Positions 18,776 through 27,625 of a stretch of 64,000 nucleotides of DNA are shown here, one piece after another. The DNA lies in the NCBI GenBank assembly GCA_017476005.1, contig JAFVEM010000072.1, positions 1-64,000 of the forward strand, written 5' to 3'. Below the pieces are notes generated by a model. The model searched no databases. It was not told the origin of the DNA and saw nothing but the letters and a program-made list of their open reading frames with translations. The position numbers and the translations under genes were made by a program. The DNA comes from Selenomonadaceae bacterium. Lineage in GTDB: Bacteria; Bacillota; Negativicutes; Selenomonadales; Selenomonadaceae. Each line of letters opens with the position of its first letter. Position 1 is the stretch's first letter.

Positions 18776-19324
18776 TTAAACAAACCTTAAGCGGCTGAGG
18801 CCAATGATTACAATGTCTCCCGGCGCCAGCTTGCAGGGTTGGTCGGGGCTTAAACGGTACTTGCGGCCGTCGGCTTTTTTTTGGACGGCGACGCCGTTGT
18901 GACTGGCCAGATCCTCCACATACCAGTTGCCCTCGGCGTAGTTTAAAACCGCGTGTTCCACATCTACGAGCGATGCGTATTCGCTGGCGGCCAAATCTAT
19001 ATCCACCTGATTTTCCCGGACGTCTTTGCCGATAACGGCGCTGACTTTATCATAAAGTTCCCAAGTGGTGGTCACGCCGTCGTCTTCGTTTAAAAGCTCG
19101 ACGCGCGTGATGCCCTGAGAGCGTCCCGGCAAAAGATAATTTGACGCGCCGCCTCCCGGCAAACGGCCACCCAAGAGGGAAAACACGGCCCAGAGAAAGA
19201 GTCCGCCGCCGAAAATGAGGGAGGCGACAAGATAAGACTCCCTAAGTCCGCCCAGCCAAGCGGCCAAGGCAAAGACCAACCCCAGCAGGCCGATGATGGC
19301 CGTAGTTAATTGCTTATTTTTCAT
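18776..19324 (-). CDS. Membrane-anchored FHA domain protein
   Basis: 182 residues with two membrane segments near residues 6-24 and 33-50 and an FHA domain from about 90 to the end. The segments SLVDVEHAVL and DLASHNGVAV match the conserved Ser/His and Asn-Gly loops. The domain should lie in the cytoplasm. Located 2 bases after the J-domain gene. It likely anchors or senses phosphorylated parts of the injection machine, as Fha does in type VI systems. Confidence 0.85.
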   Translation of the reverse strand: MKNKQLTTAIIGLLGLVFALAAWLGGLRESYLVASLIFGGGLFLWAVFSLLGGRLPGGGASNYLLPGRSQGITRVELLNEDDGVTTTWELYDKVSAVIGKDVRENQVDIDLAASEYASLVDVEHAVLNYAEGNWYVEDLASHNGVAVQKKADGRKYRLSPDQPCKLAPGDIVIIGLSRLRFV

Positions 19325-19326
19325 GT

Positions 19327-19818
19327 CTAGCGCCTCTGTTTTCCGATGCCCATGAATTGTTCAAATAAGTCCGATGCGTCTAAGGGGTTCGCTTTCCGCC
19401 CCTGTTTGGCGCTGGTATAAGTATTGAGCTTGTCTTCGTTTGTCACCTTCATGCTCTTGGGGTCAAAACCGAAGAAAGAGGCAAAATTACCGGCGATATT
19501 TTGAAAATCAATATTATTGGGGCTGGGCTGAGCCGTTCTTTGTCCGGCGCGTGGGGGAGGCTGTTTGGCGCCCGGGGCGGCTGCTGAACCTGCAGTTTTG
19601 TCAGGACCGGCGGCCAGTTTCTGATCGTATTCGGCGCGAGAGGCGTCGTCGGAGAGAATCCTATAGGCCTCCCCTACGGCCTTGAACCGCTCGGCGGCCT
19701 TGGCGTCCCCTTGATTATGGTCGGGATGATATTTTTTGGCCAGACTGTAATATGATTTCTTAATTTCTTTTTTGGTGGCGGTCTGCGCCACCTCTAAGAC
19801 CTCGTACAGGTTTTCCAT
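19327..19818 (-). CDS. J-domain (DnaJ-like) co-chaperone of the injection cluster
   Basis: 163 residues with an N-terminal J domain (residues 3-68) carrying the HPD motif at 31-33. There is no Gly/Phe-Cys zinc region; instead comes a Pro/Ala/Gln linker and an unrelated C-terminal part (ASFFGFDPKSMKV). This is a specialised J-protein, distinct from DnaJ at 37052, and is the likely partner of the second DnaK or the Hsp70-like ATPase in this locus. Confidence 0.88.
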   Translation of the reverse strand: MENLYEVLEVAQTATKKEIKKSYYSLAKKYHPDHNQGDAKAAERFKAVGEAYRILSDDASRAEYDQKLAAGPDKTAGSAAAPGAKQPPPRAGQRTAQPSPNNIDFQNIAGNFASFFGFDPKSMKVTNEDKLNTYTSAKQGRKANPLDASDLFEQFMGIGKQRR

Positions 19819-19862
19819 GCTAATTCCTTATCCCTAAAAAATACGTCCATAAAAATACGCCT

Positions 19863-19895
19863 AAAGGGAAAGGCGCATAAAATCGCCTTTCCCTT
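19863..19895 (-). terminator. Strong hairpin between tube gene and J-domain gene
   Basis: AAGGGAAAGGCG pairs with CGCCTTTCCCTT around a short AT loop. On the minus strand it is followed by TTAGGCGTATTTTT, a poor U-run, so it may be a partial terminator or an mRNA-stabilising hairpin that keeps the abundant tube messages high. Confidence 0.5.
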
Positions 19896-19913
19896 GCCGG
19901 TAAACGATAATCT

Positions 19914-20342
19914 TTAGTCCGTGAATCCGCCGGAAATCATAACGCCGCTCAGTTTGTTCTTCATCTGCTTGAGAACCAAGGTAAAGAGGCCGGTACCCTC
20001 TTGATCGTTAAAGTCCTCGTAATAATCCACGATGTAGGCGTTAGGTAACTGATACATTCTGGTATTGATTGCGCCGGACTGTACTTTCACCACCACATTG
20101 CGATATGCCTCCTTCTTCTCAGCGGGTATCTTCGACCATTCCAATAGTTTCGCGGTGCTGTCGGCGGGTTTACCGACCTCGCCGGCGTCGGCCATGATTT
20201 TGCCCTTGATAATCATGGTAATACCGACGTCCTTCGTGCGCGCGTGGCTGTCTTCGGGAATATCAACCTTGAGTTCCACCGACCGGGTGCTCTCGGGTTC
20301 GATGGAAATTTTCGGATCGTTTATATCTACATGCAACGCCAT
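19914..20342 (-). CDS. Hcp-like tube protein, copy 2
   Basis: 142 residues, paralogous to the gene just upstream: both have an (A/K)xDxGxxxxxxGKI region, a DST-x-x-x-x-x-W segment, AYRxxVVKV, an LPNAYIVDYYEDFND segment and an end in GGF. This beta-rich size and layout fits Hcp/gp19 tube proteins, and it sits one gene from the sheath. GGGAGG lies ten bases before the ATG. The name Hcp-like is an inference from context and shape, since overall identity to classical Hcp is low by eye. Confidence 0.65.
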   Translation of the reverse strand: MALHVDINDPKISIEPESTRSVELKVDIPEDSHARTKDVGITMIIKGKIMADAGEVGKPADSTAKLLEWSKIPAEKKEAYRNVVVKVQSGAINTRMYQLPNAYIVDYYEDFNDQEGTGLFTLVLKQMKNKLSGVMISGGFTD

Positions 20343-20375
20343 TTTATGTCATCCTCCCTTATCCTGTCTTACACG

Positions 20376-20807
20376 TCACTCGCTGGCTTCAAAGCCGCCC
20401 TTGAGTTCCACCTTCGGGTTCAGGTCTTTCTTCTGCCGAATGTGCAGACAGAACTTACCTACGCCGTTTTCGTCGTCCAGCTCTTCGTCATAACCTACCA
20501 CGAATGCATTGGGGAAAGTATATTCCCTGACCACCTGACCGGCGGCAATGACCTGCAAGACCGCTTTCCGATAGCAGGCGGCTTGGTCTGAAGGAGTGAT
20601 AGCCCAGTTGGCCATGGTGACGGTGCTGTCCTCAAGTTCGGCGCCCAAGGAGAAATTAATCTTGCCCCAGATCTTCACTCCCATACCGAAATCCGTCGCT
20701 CGCGCATTACCCGATTTGGGAGTAACCGAGAGGAACTGCACTTGAGTCAATGCATCCTCTTTAAGTTCGATCTTGGAGTCGCCATCGACGTTTAACCGGT
20801 ATCCCAT
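20376..20807 (-). CDS. Hcp-like tube protein, copy 1
   Basis: 143 residues, first gene after the shared promoter motif at 20904-20934, with AAGGATGATGAGG before ATG. It resembles copy 2 across its length (TFPNAFVVGYDEELDDENGV against LPNAYIVDYYEDFNDQEGT). Two tube-type proteins in a row suggest a main tube subunit and a minor one for initiation or the tip. Clostridial relatives are, from memory, labelled membrane-associated protease 1, a name with no support in this sequence. Confidence 0.65.
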   Translation of the reverse strand: MGYRLNVDGDSKIELKEDALTQVQFLSVTPKSGNARATDFGMGVKIWGKINFSLGAELEDSTVTMANWAITPSDQAACYRKAVLQVIAAGQVVREYTFPNAFVVGYDEELDDENGVGKFCLHIRQKKDLNPKVELKGGFEASE

Positions 20808-20903
20808 ACCTCATCATCCTTTCTTACATCTCACCGACCTCAGAGCCGGTTTTGTTTTCGTTTCGGTAGGCCTCGCTTGCGCTCTTTCCTTACCTTTTCA
20901 TAC

Positions 20904-20934
20904 CTTATACGCTACCGGGGAAAATGTGTCACAG
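20904..20934 (-). promoter_or_regulatory. Probable ECF-type promoter for the tube/FHA/VgrG genes
   Basis: On the minus strand: CTGTGACA, 15 bases, CGTATAAG. The same two blocks with the same spacing occur at 27966-27996, together with an AAATTT tract just upstream. The CGTA start of the -10 block is usual for ECF sigma factors. GTGACA-N17-TATAAG could also be read as a sigma-A promoter. Confidence 0.65.
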
Positions 20935-20943
20935 GAAATTTTT

Positions 20944-21010
20944 ATTAAGGGGTGCAGGGGATTTTAAATCCCCTGCTGGGGCTTGGGGCAACGCCCCAAT
21001 TAACCCCCTA
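20944..21010. repeat. Interspersed GGGG/CCCC palindromic repeat
   Basis: AAGGGGTGCAGGGGATTTTAAATCCCCT followed by TGGGGCTTGGGGCAACGCCCCAAT. Same two-hairpin plan as the copies at 18703 and 40274. It lies downstream of the sheath gene and may also end its transcript. Confidence 0.75.
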
Positions 21011-21013
21011 AAT

Positions 21014-23209
21014 TTAAATACGGGTGGCCGAGGTGGTGCGCTTGATGTCGATGGCGAGATTTTTGACGTTGCCGTTGAAGTTCATGTTCAGGTCGAACAT
21101 ACCGTTCTCGGCGTCAACGGTGTAACCCACATCATCACCGGTACCGATGATGGCGTTAATCTTGTCGCTCTTATCGCGCCACTGGCTGACCTGGCTGCGC
21201 GGATTCGTGCTGAAGAAAGAGGCCACCCGGTCGTCTTGGAAATCGCCGGTGGTGTTGCGGAGGATGCGTTCGATGTAAGTGGTGACTTGGGTCTTGTAGA
21301 TAGGCTCATAGACGCCGCCGTTGTCGTCATCCTTGAGGAGGTTGCGAGACTTATAGACCATGATGTTGGTGACGGGCAGACCTTCAAAAGTTTCGTTTTC
21401 CGAGGAGAATACGAAACCAAAGCTCTTGTTGTTGATTTCGTCTTTCACGGGGCCGGTAAACCCGGTGATTTCCTTGGCGAGGGTGGTATAGACCTGCAAC
21501 TTGTTCGTGCCGGCCTCGATGTTGAAATGCACCCCGGGCAGCTGCGAATCCACGTTTTTCTTGAAGATGTACTTGAGGTACTCGGGACACTGATAAGTAG
21601 CCACAATGCCGGCGGCCACATAAGCGGCGCCCACATATACCCCTTCGATCCAGAGCTTCATGATGTCCTGCTTGTCGTCGGAAAGCTGGGCGAGGTTGTT
21701 TTCGTTCAAGGTCATCTTCGTGTCCAGCATGACCCCGGATTTATCCTTGGGAATGATGGTGAAGTTCGGGAAACAGGGAATGGCAAATTCGCTGTAAGGT
21801 TTGCTCTCAAGCGACTGGCAACGGTCAATGTATTTTTCGACGCCGTCGGTGGCAATGGTGCTAAAGGTGTTCTTTTCATTGGACTCAAAGCTGAAGAAGC
21901 ACTGCACCTTGTACTCCTGCAATTTGCTCATAATCATGGCGAGTGACTCTATGGTATTTACATTGGTATTGACGGCTTCCTTGTTGCCTTGGAAACGCTG
22001 ACGGGTGAGCTTTTTGCCGGAGGTAGCCGAAAGCGCCACCGAGGGGAAGATCGCGTACCAAATGGTATGGCTGAAATCGTTCTTGCCGTTCACCGTGTTG
22101 AGATATGCATCAAGGCGCGGCATCATGGTGGTTTTAGAGAGCTGCTCGTTGCTGCAGTTGGTGATAAGGAGGGTGGGCTTCATGCCGCGTACCTTGGAGG
22201 GATACTGCTCGAAGAAGAGGCGCACCCCTATGATTTTCTCAATCAGGGGCTTCACGATCTTGATAAAGTCGGCTTGGGCATCCTTGTAGAAGGTCAAGTA
22301 GGTGTTGTAGTTTTCAATTTCCTTGGACACGTCTATATCGGCCACTACCGTCGTGGGCATCGGCACGAAAGTCCGCGTAACGAGAGCCTTCACATAATCG
22401 TTGTGGCTCTCTTCGTTGAGAGCTTCGTAATCTTCCCCGATAACATCCACCAGCTCTTGGTTGCGCTGTTCGTCCAAAGTGACAAGGGCGGTGCTTTCTT
22501 CCTTCTTGGGCGCCTCGATGACTTTAAGCTCGCCCTTATCATCCAAGGTAAGCACGCCGGCCGCAAAGGGCGTAGCGTCGTCGCCGCCGCCGCCGGAGGT
22601 GAGGAGAAGCCTAGTCTTAATATCCTCTATGGCCAAGGGGAGCAAGGCCATAATGTTGTTGTAATTGGTGCTGGCCTCTTCCATCATGACGTTCAGTTTG
22701 TCGCCCAAATCCAGCTTCTTGGGGTCGCCGTCGTCCAAATCCGCATACTGGCCGTAGATGTAACGCAGTTCTTTACGATTCTGCTTAATGTCCTCCATGA
22801 CCTTTTTGGGAGAAATTAACTCCGTCAAGTTCTCGAATTTAAAGTCAACATTCAGGAGTCCCTGAGAGCGTTTGGTATCTACCAAAGTGAGCAGCATCTT
22901 GAGGAAACTGTTGGAGAGATTCAGGTGAATTTCCGTCAAAAGCTCGTCCGGGATGCTCTCCGGCTTTTTCAAGGTGTACATGACCTTCTGATTGTTGGCG
23001 TTGTAGAAGGAGTAAATCACCGGGTCAAACTTCTCGATAAACTCGTCGAAACTCTTGACACACAGGGTGTCTAAGATTTCCTTCACCTTGTCGTCGGTGA
23101 GGCTGTTCGTCCCCTTTACATCGCCAATCATGGTGAGCAAGTCAAGTTTCTCCGGGTTAATTTCCTCTAATAGCATAGTGCCGTTGGTCTGGCTGATAAT
23201 CTGCGCCAC
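21014..23209 (-). CDS. Contractile sheath protein, probable TssB-TssC fusion
   Basis: 731 residues from GTG 23209 (AAGGAG eight bases upstream; GTG 23218 overlaps that site). Residues ~122-157 (VDFKFENLTELISPKKV, then IKQNRKELRYIY) match the pattern of the TssB end region. A Gly/Asp-rich linker follows at ~205-245. The rest has TssC size and features, ending in a C-terminal block (TTYIERILRNTTGDFQDD, RSQVSQWRDKSDKIN) like the last domain of VipB that packs on the tube. Classical TssB plus TssC total about 660 residues. Placed one gene from the tube pair. The fusion is inferred from sequence pattern and length. Confidence 0.65.
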   Translation of the reverse strand: MAQIISQTNGTMLLEEINPEKLDLLTMIGDVKGTNSLTDDKVKEILDTLCVKSFDEFIEKFDPVIYSFYNANNQKVMYTLKKPESIPDELLTEIHLNLSNSFLKMLLTLVDTKRSQGLLNVDFKFENLTELISPKKVMEDIKQNRKELRYIYGQYADLDDGDPKKLDLGDKLNVMMEEASTNYNNIMALLPLAIEDIKTRLLLTSGGGGDDATPFAAGVLTLDDKGELKVIEAPKKEESTALVTLDEQRNQELVDVIGEDYEALNEESHNDYVKALVTRTFVPMPTTVVADIDVSKEIENYNTYLTFYKDAQADFIKIVKPLIEKIIGVRLFFEQYPSKVRGMKPTLLITNCSNEQLSKTTMMPRLDAYLNTVNGKNDFSHTIWYAIFPSVALSATSGKKLTRQRFQGNKEAVNTNVNTIESLAMIMSKLQEYKVQCFFSFESNEKNTFSTIATDGVEKYIDRCQSLESKPYSEFAIPCFPNFTIIPKDKSGVMLDTKMTLNENNLAQLSDDKQDIMKLWIEGVYVGAAYVAAGIVATYQCPEYLKYIFKKNVDSQLPGVHFNIEAGTNKLQVYTTLAKEITGFTGPVKDEINNKSFGFVFSSENETFEGLPVTNIMVYKSRNLLKDDDNGGVYEPIYKTQVTTYIERILRNTTGDFQDDRVASFFSTNPRSQVSQWRDKSDKINAIIGTGDDVGYTVDAENGMFDLNMNFNGNVKNLAIDIKRTTSATRI

Positions 23210-23237
23210 TAAAATCACTCCTTATAAAAATTACCTT

Positions 23238-24977
23238 CTATTCCTCATCAGGTTTCAAACTCTTATATGTCAGTATCAGCTCCGATGCTTCGTCGCTGAA
23301 GGCTATGTGAAGACTGTCGCCGAAGGAGAGCTCGGCTCCGGCTCCCTGCAAAACAATGTCGCAACGATGGGTGATGGTGCAACTGGAGCGGTTCAGCACC
23401 ACCAGTCCTCCGGGGAGAGGGCTAAAGATAATGTCCGCCGCCCCCGGGAAATTGCGCTCAATGCCGCAGGCCTTTATGACCTCCGCCAAGGAAATGTCCT
23501 CGCCCTTTGACCGGCGGAAAAGATTGTACTCTCGCGGCTCCGAATCGCTGCCGTCCCGGGATCTGGTTATCCGAAAAACCAGTTTCCCGAGGTAGCCCAC
23601 CTGCTTCTTTTCAAAGGCCGAAAGTAGCGAGGCCGCCGTGTGAGGCTTTTCTTTTTTGTCCGCCTGAGTGTTAGGCGGTTGAGCCGGCGGCTTTACGGCA
23701 TCCATTTTCTCCGAGGGAGGCCGGCGACTGCTCCGGTACAAGAAAGCGCCGAGGATAATAGCGCCCAGCGCCACCAAAGCCCACGGCCACCAGTGACGAT
23801 AAGTTTGGTCTAGCCGCAAAAAATTCATCCCCATATACCTTACGCCCAAATCGTCAAAGCGAATGTCCTTAACGGTAAGTTCGCCCCGTTGACCCTCCGG
23901 CAGGGTAAGGGTAATCACGCCACCTTCCGCCACCGTGGCCTCATGTACTGCGTCATTTACCGTCAGTCGCACCTTGCGGCCAAGGAATTGATCGGCGTTA
24001 AGCAGGGGCTGACCCTCCTCCGTCACCGGGGTGATATGGAGGGTGGCCTCCGGGCTTTGCCAATTTGTTTCCACCCGGCCGATAAGTTTCCCGTCCATCT
24101 CCGGGAAAGCATCCACCAGCACCTGCGTCCCCACCGGGTAATCAATATCCAGCGCCAGTTCGCCTTTCTCCGGCGCATTCAGGCGAAACTCATGGGACTG
24201 GCTGGCGGCTACCATGGCTTCTCCCGTCAAGGCAGCCGCTCCGGCTTTGGAGGAGGTGATGAGGAATTTCACGCTCCGCACGCCCACGTTAGGGAAAGTG
24301 GCCGTGAGTTTTTTCTGGCCGTCGCCCCCTTCCGGGAAGGTAGCGCCGCCAAGTTCCAAGCCGCGCGCCCCCAGTTCCTCCCACAGGAGTTTTCGCGCCG
24401 CCAGCCAGAGTTCTTGCGGCGCTACCGAACTGACCTTGGCGTAGCCGTTATGCAAACGAAAATCCTCTTCCTCCGTCCCGGTGTTTAGCGCCAAAATATA
24501 GACGGGGATATGTCGCCTGGAGGCTTCCTCCATCCCGGCGGCAAAAAGCTGGCTGGCATGGAGGGTGGCGCTGGACGAGGCGAGTCTGACTTCGCCGTCG
24601 GTGACGATAACCACTCGTCCGGCCTCTGCTCCCTCCAGCATATTAAGCGCCTTTTGCAGAGCTAGGCCGGTGTTGGTGTAGCCGTCGTAGGGCTGGTTAA
24701 ACAAATCGGGAAGGGTGGCGCCTCGTACCGTGGTCAGGGGCATAAGTTCCCATGGTTCCGTATCAAAGGCGATAATCCCCGCCTTGTCCTCATCGTTTAG
24801 CCCGAGTACCATGGCGCGAATACTCTCCGGCACTGCGTGCAGTTTGTCCGTATCGCGCAGGGAACGGCTGATGTCCATCAGGAACACCACTTCCTGACCG
24901 AAAGCAACGCTCGGCCAAGAAATTATCAGCCACAGAGCGAGAGCGGCGAAGAGTCCCTGCAGTCCAAACTTTTTCAT
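23238..24977 (-). CDS. Exported von Willebrand factor A protein with membrane anchor
   Basis: 579 residues. A signal peptide (residues 1-27) is followed directly by a vWA domain with an intact MIDAS: DISRS, the Thr of TNTG and VTDGE. A beta-sandwich region follows, then a membrane segment near 397-416 ([19 protein letters not shown]) and a cytoplasmic end (~150 residues) that is strand-rich and could be FHA-like, though no clear FHA motif remains. It overlaps dnaK2 by 4 bases (ATGA). It could bind a periplasmic part and link it to the cytoplasmic machine. Confidence 0.8.
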   Translation of the reverse strand: MKKFGLQGLFAALALWLIISWPSVAFGQEVVFLMDISRSLRDTDKLHAVPESIRAMVLGLNDEDKAGIIAFDTEPWELMPLTTVRGATLPDLFNQPYDGYTNTGLALQKALNMLEGAEAGRVVIVTDGEVRLASSSATLHASQLFAAGMEEASRRHIPVYILALNTGTEEEDFRLHNGYAKVSSVAPQELWLAARKLLWEELGARGLELGGATFPEGGDGQKKLTATFPNVGVRSVKFLITSSKAGAAALTGEAMVAASQSHEFRLNAPEKGELALDIDYPVGTQVLVDAFPEMDGKLIGRVETNWQSPEATLHITPVTEEGQPLLNADQFLGRKVRLTVNDAVHEATVAEGGVITLTLPEGQRGELTVKDIRFDDLGVRYMGMNFLRLDQTYRHWWPWALVALGAIILGAFLYRSSRRPPSEKMDAVKPPAQPPNTQADKKEKPHTAASLLSAFEKKQVGYLGKLVFRITRSRDGSDSEPREYNLFRRSKGEDISLAEVIKACGIERNFPGAADIIFSPLPGGLVVLNRSSCTITHRCDIVLQGAGAELSFGDSLHIAFSDEASELILTYKSLKPDEE

Positions 24978-26806
24978 GCGTCCGCCGCACTATCCGCAGT
25001 TGCGTCAGCGGCCTCCGCCCCTTCGCTTTGAGTGCCGCTGTCGGCGGCGGTGTCTTCAGCCGGCGGCGTATCCTGCTTATAGGCGGCAGTGGTCATTTCG
25101 TACAGCGGTTTTTTCAAGTCGTCCATGGCTTTCTGGATTTTGTCGCTGTCACCGCCGGAAATGGCCTCTTTGAGTTTGTCGATGGCCTCTTTGACTTTAC
25201 CGGCAAGCTGTGCGCCGGCTTTTTCGCCCAAGTCCTCCAAGCTCTTTTCCGCTTGATAGGAGAAGGCGTCCGCCTTGTTTTTGATTTCCACCGATTCGGC
25301 TCGTTTGGCATCTTCCTGAGAATGGGCGGCGGCTTCTTTCACCAAGCGGTCGATTTCTTCTTTGCTCATGCCGCTGGAGCCTTGAATGACGATCTTTTGT
25401 TCCTTGCCCGTACCCATATCCTTGGCGGAAACCTTCACAATGCCGTCCGCATCCACTTCAAAACTGACCTTGATGCGCGGAACGCGTCTGGGCGCCGGGG
25501 GAATATCCGTCAGGGTGAATTTGCCCATGCTCATGTTATCCGCCGCCATGGGACGCTCGCCCTGCAGGACGTGAACTTCCACGGAGGACTGATTATCCAC
25601 GGCGGTGGAGAACTCCATGCTCTTTTCGCAGGGAATAGTGGTGTTCCGCTCGATTATTTTGGTGAAAACGCCGCCGGCGGTTTCAATGCCGAGGGAAAGG
25701 GAGGTCACATCCAAAAGGGTAAGCTCCGCCTTCACTTCCCCGGAAAGCACGCCGCCTTGGAGCGCCGCTCCTTGCGCCACGCACTCGTCGGGATTCACGC
25801 CCTTGGAAGGTTCCTTCCCAAAATAATCCCGAATGAGATCCTGTACCGCCGGAATACGGGTAGAGCCGCCCACAAGGAGGATTTTGTCGATGTCCGCCGC
25901 CTTAATCCCGGCATCCTTCATGGCTTGTTCCACCGGTTTTTTGGTGCGCTCCACCAAGTCTTTGGTAAGCGCGTCAAATCTGGCGCGAGTCAAAGTCACG
26001 TCGATATTTTTGGGGCCGTCGGCATCCACGGCGATGAAAGGCAGGTTTATGCTGGTTTCCTGCATATTGGAAAGCTCAATCTTGGCCTTTTCCGCCGCTT
26101 CCATGAGGCGTTGCGCCGCCATGGGTTCCTTAGAAAGGTCGATGCCGTTCTCCTCTTTAAAATCTTTCACCAGCCAGTCAAAAATGGCCTTGTCGAAATC
26201 ATAACCGCCGAGGAAGGTGTCGCCGCTGGTAGATTTCACCTCAAAGACGCTGTCCATGAGTTCCAGTACGGTGACATCGAAGGTGCCGCCGCCTAAATCA
26301 AAGACCAAAATGGTTTCGTCGCTGTCTTTGCCGAGGCCGTAAGCTAACGCCGCCGCCGTCGGCTCGTTAATGATGCGCAGTACCTCCAGCCCGGCGATTT
26401 TTCCGGCGTCTTTCGTGGCCTGACGCTGGCCGTCGTTGAAGTAAGCCGGGACGGTGATAACCGCCTGCGTCACCGTTTCGCCCAGATAGGCTTCCGCGTC
26501 GGCCTTCAGCTTCTGCAAAATAATGGCGGAAATCTCCGGAGGGGTGAATTTTTTATCCCCGATGGTGACGGTGTAGCCCTTCTCACCCATGTGCCGCTTG
26601 ATAAATTCCACGGTGCGGTCGGGATTAGACACCGCCTGACGACGCGCCAACTGACCCACCAAACGCTCCCCGTTTTTCTTGAAACCCACCACCGAAGGAG
26701 TGGTGCGACTGCCCTCGGGATTTGTAATAACTACGGCCTCGCCGCCCTCCACGAAGGATACCGCCGAGTTCGTCGTCCCTAAATCAATGCCGATTACTTT
26801 TGACAT
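24974..26806 (-). CDS. Second DnaK-type Hsp70 chaperone
   Basis: 610 residues with a full Hsp70 architecture: GIDLGTTNS at residues 6-14, [10 protein letters not shown] near 169, the linker and substrate domain, and an acidic Ala/Asp-rich tail in place of a DnaK-type end. It is clearly paralogous to DnaK at 38363 but has no CIRCE element; it follows an ECF sigma gene by 71 bases and overlaps the vWA gene. AGGAGG precedes the ATG. A dedicated chaperone for the injection system is the simplest reading, with the J-domain protein at 19327 as partner. Confidence 0.93.
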   Translation of the reverse strand: MSKVIGIDLGTTNSAVSFVEGGEAVVITNPEGSRTTPSVVGFKKNGERLVGQLARRQAVSNPDRTVEFIKRHMGEKGYTVTIGDKKFTPPEISAIILQKLKADAEAYLGETVTQAVITVPAYFNDGQRQATKDAGKIAGLEVLRIINEPTAAALAYGLGKDSDETILVFDLGGGTFDVTVLELMDSVFEVKSTSGDTFLGGYDFDKAIFDWLVKDFKEENGIDLSKEPMAAQRLMEAAEKAKIELSNMQETSINLPFIAVDADGPKNIDVTLTRARFDALTKDLVERTKKPVEQAMKDAGIKAADIDKILLVGGSTRIPAVQDLIRDYFGKEPSKGVNPDECVAQGAALQGGVLSGEVKAELTLLDVTSLSLGIETAGGVFTKIIERNTTIPCEKSMEFSTAVDNQSSVEVHVLQGERPMAADNMSMGKFTLTDIPPAPRRVPRIKVSFEVDADGIVKVSAKDMGTGKEQKIVIQGSSGMSKEEIDRLVKEAAAHSQEDAKRAESVEIKNKADAFSYQAEKSLEDLGEKAGAQLAGKVKEAIDKLKEAISGGDSDKIQKAMDDLKKPLYEMTTAAYKQDTPPAEDTAADSGTQSEGAEAADATADSAADA

Positions 26807-26819
26807 ATTCGTGCCTCCT

Positions 26820-26862
26820 ATATCTTTGGGGAATAATTCCCCTGCACCCTTAGTAAATTTAT
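26820..26862. repeat. Short interspersed palindromic repeat
   Basis: TTTGGGGAATAATTCCCCTGCACCC, a half copy of the two-hairpin repeats, between the sigma factor and dnaK2 genes. Confidence 0.55.
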
Positions 26863-26877
26863 CTTTTGGAAATGTTC

Positions 26878-27441
26878 TCAGGTATTTTGGTAAGCTTGCA
26901 GTTGCCTTTTTAAAACCTGCAGACTGCGTTGCAGAATGGTACCTACATTGCTGGGTGTCAAGTCCATTACCTCGGCAATCTCCCGGTTTTTTAGCCCCGA
27001 CCAGAATTTGAGCGCGATGATTTTCTGCTCTCGCTCTCCCAGTTTGCCCACGGCTTTCAGTAGCGCCTCGTGACGTTCCTCCGTGAGCATCCTAGCCTCA
27101 GGCTCTTCATGCTCCGGCGCCGCCGGGTCGAAAAAATCTTCCCAAGCCGCTTCCTGCCTTCTGGTGGTGCGTCGCGCCGTGTCGGTGACGGCGTTGGCGG
27201 CGATGCGAAAGAGCCAAGTGGAAAAGCCGCTGCGCGTCGCATCGTATTCGGCCAGATGATCATTCATCTTTTGAAAGGTAATGCCGGCAACTTCGTCGGC
27301 ATCCGCCGCATTCTTCAGCCTAGAGTAAATGAAGTTATACACCCGGGGGAAAAAATGCCGGTAAAGTTCCTCAAAGGCCGCATCGTCATGCACCGCTCGC
27401 CCAGCCAAGTCACTGTAATAACCGCTGTCCGTACTTGCCAT
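26878..27441 (-). CDS. ECF-family RNA polymerase sigma factor
   Basis: 187 residues with sigma region 2 (residues ~20-95: [44 protein letters not shown]) and region 4 (~125-180: [20 protein letters not shown] with [18 protein letters not shown] as DNA-recognition helix). No anti-sigma gene with a membrane segment is adjacent; the small 89-residue protein upstream is the only unassigned neighbour. It probably recognises the motif shared at 20904 and 27966, and so its own operon. A Fur-like box lies upstream. Confidence 0.92.
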   Translation of the reverse strand: MASTDSGYYSDLAGRAVHDDAAFEELYRHFFPRVYNFIYSRLKNAADADEVAGITFQKMNDHLAEYDATRSGFSTWLFRIAANAVTDTARRTTRRQEAAWEDFFDPAAPEHEEPEARMLTEERHEALLKAVGKLGEREQKIIALKFWSGLKNREIAEVMDLTPSNVGTILQRSLQVLKRQLQAYQNT

Positions 27442-27474
27442 GAACCCACCTCACAGTTTCAAGACACGACGAGT

Positions 27475-27502
27475 AGCCCTGAGGCCATAAAGCCCCAGGG
27501 CT
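27475..27502 (-). promoter_or_regulatory. Leader hairpin ahead of sigma gene
   Basis: AGCCCTGGGGC and GGCCTCAGGGCT pair around a short AU loop, ending about 35 bases before the sigma ATG. No U-run follows, so it is probably an mRNA-stability or translation-control element. Confidence 0.4.
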
Positions 27503-27512
27503 AATGCTATAT

Positions 27513-27584
27513 TCAGAAAACAGAGGGGCAGAGACTACCCCCCCCGTTGATAATCATTCTCAATAAGCTCGTTATGCCAGTCAT
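27513..27584 (-). CDS. Possible 23-aa leader ORF before sigma gene
   Basis: ATG 27584 lies nine bases after GAGGGG and the frame runs 23 codons (MTGITSLLRMIINGGGS then LCPSVF) to TGA. It spans the Fur-like box. It may be a leader peptide or chance. Confidence 0.25.
   Translation of the reverse strand: MTGITSLLRMIINGGGSLCPSVF
27548..27562. promoter_or_regulatory. Fur/PerR-type 7-1-7 operator
   Basis: TGATAATCATTCTCA fits the Gram-positive Fur/PerR consensus TGATAATNATTATCA at 14 of 15 positions including the free centre. It lies about 110 bases before the ECF sigma gene, inside its leader. No clear promoter is seen around it. Confidence 0.5.
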
Positions 27585-27625
27585 CTTTGATTTCCCCTCA
27601 TAATGCGATACGCGATTGATACGCG

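Noticed and set aside
20924-21946. 340-residue plus-strand ORF
   Set aside because: Lies antisense to the sheath gene and partly over a repeat, with no domain.
25028-26296. 422-residue plus-strand ORF
   Set aside because: It is antisense to dnaK2, which has full Hsp70 motifs; such long shadows are usual opposite dnaK genes.
26807-26877. CIRCE element before dnaK2
   Set aside because: No TTAGCACTC/GAGTGCTAA pair is present; only a half copy of the GGGG repeat.
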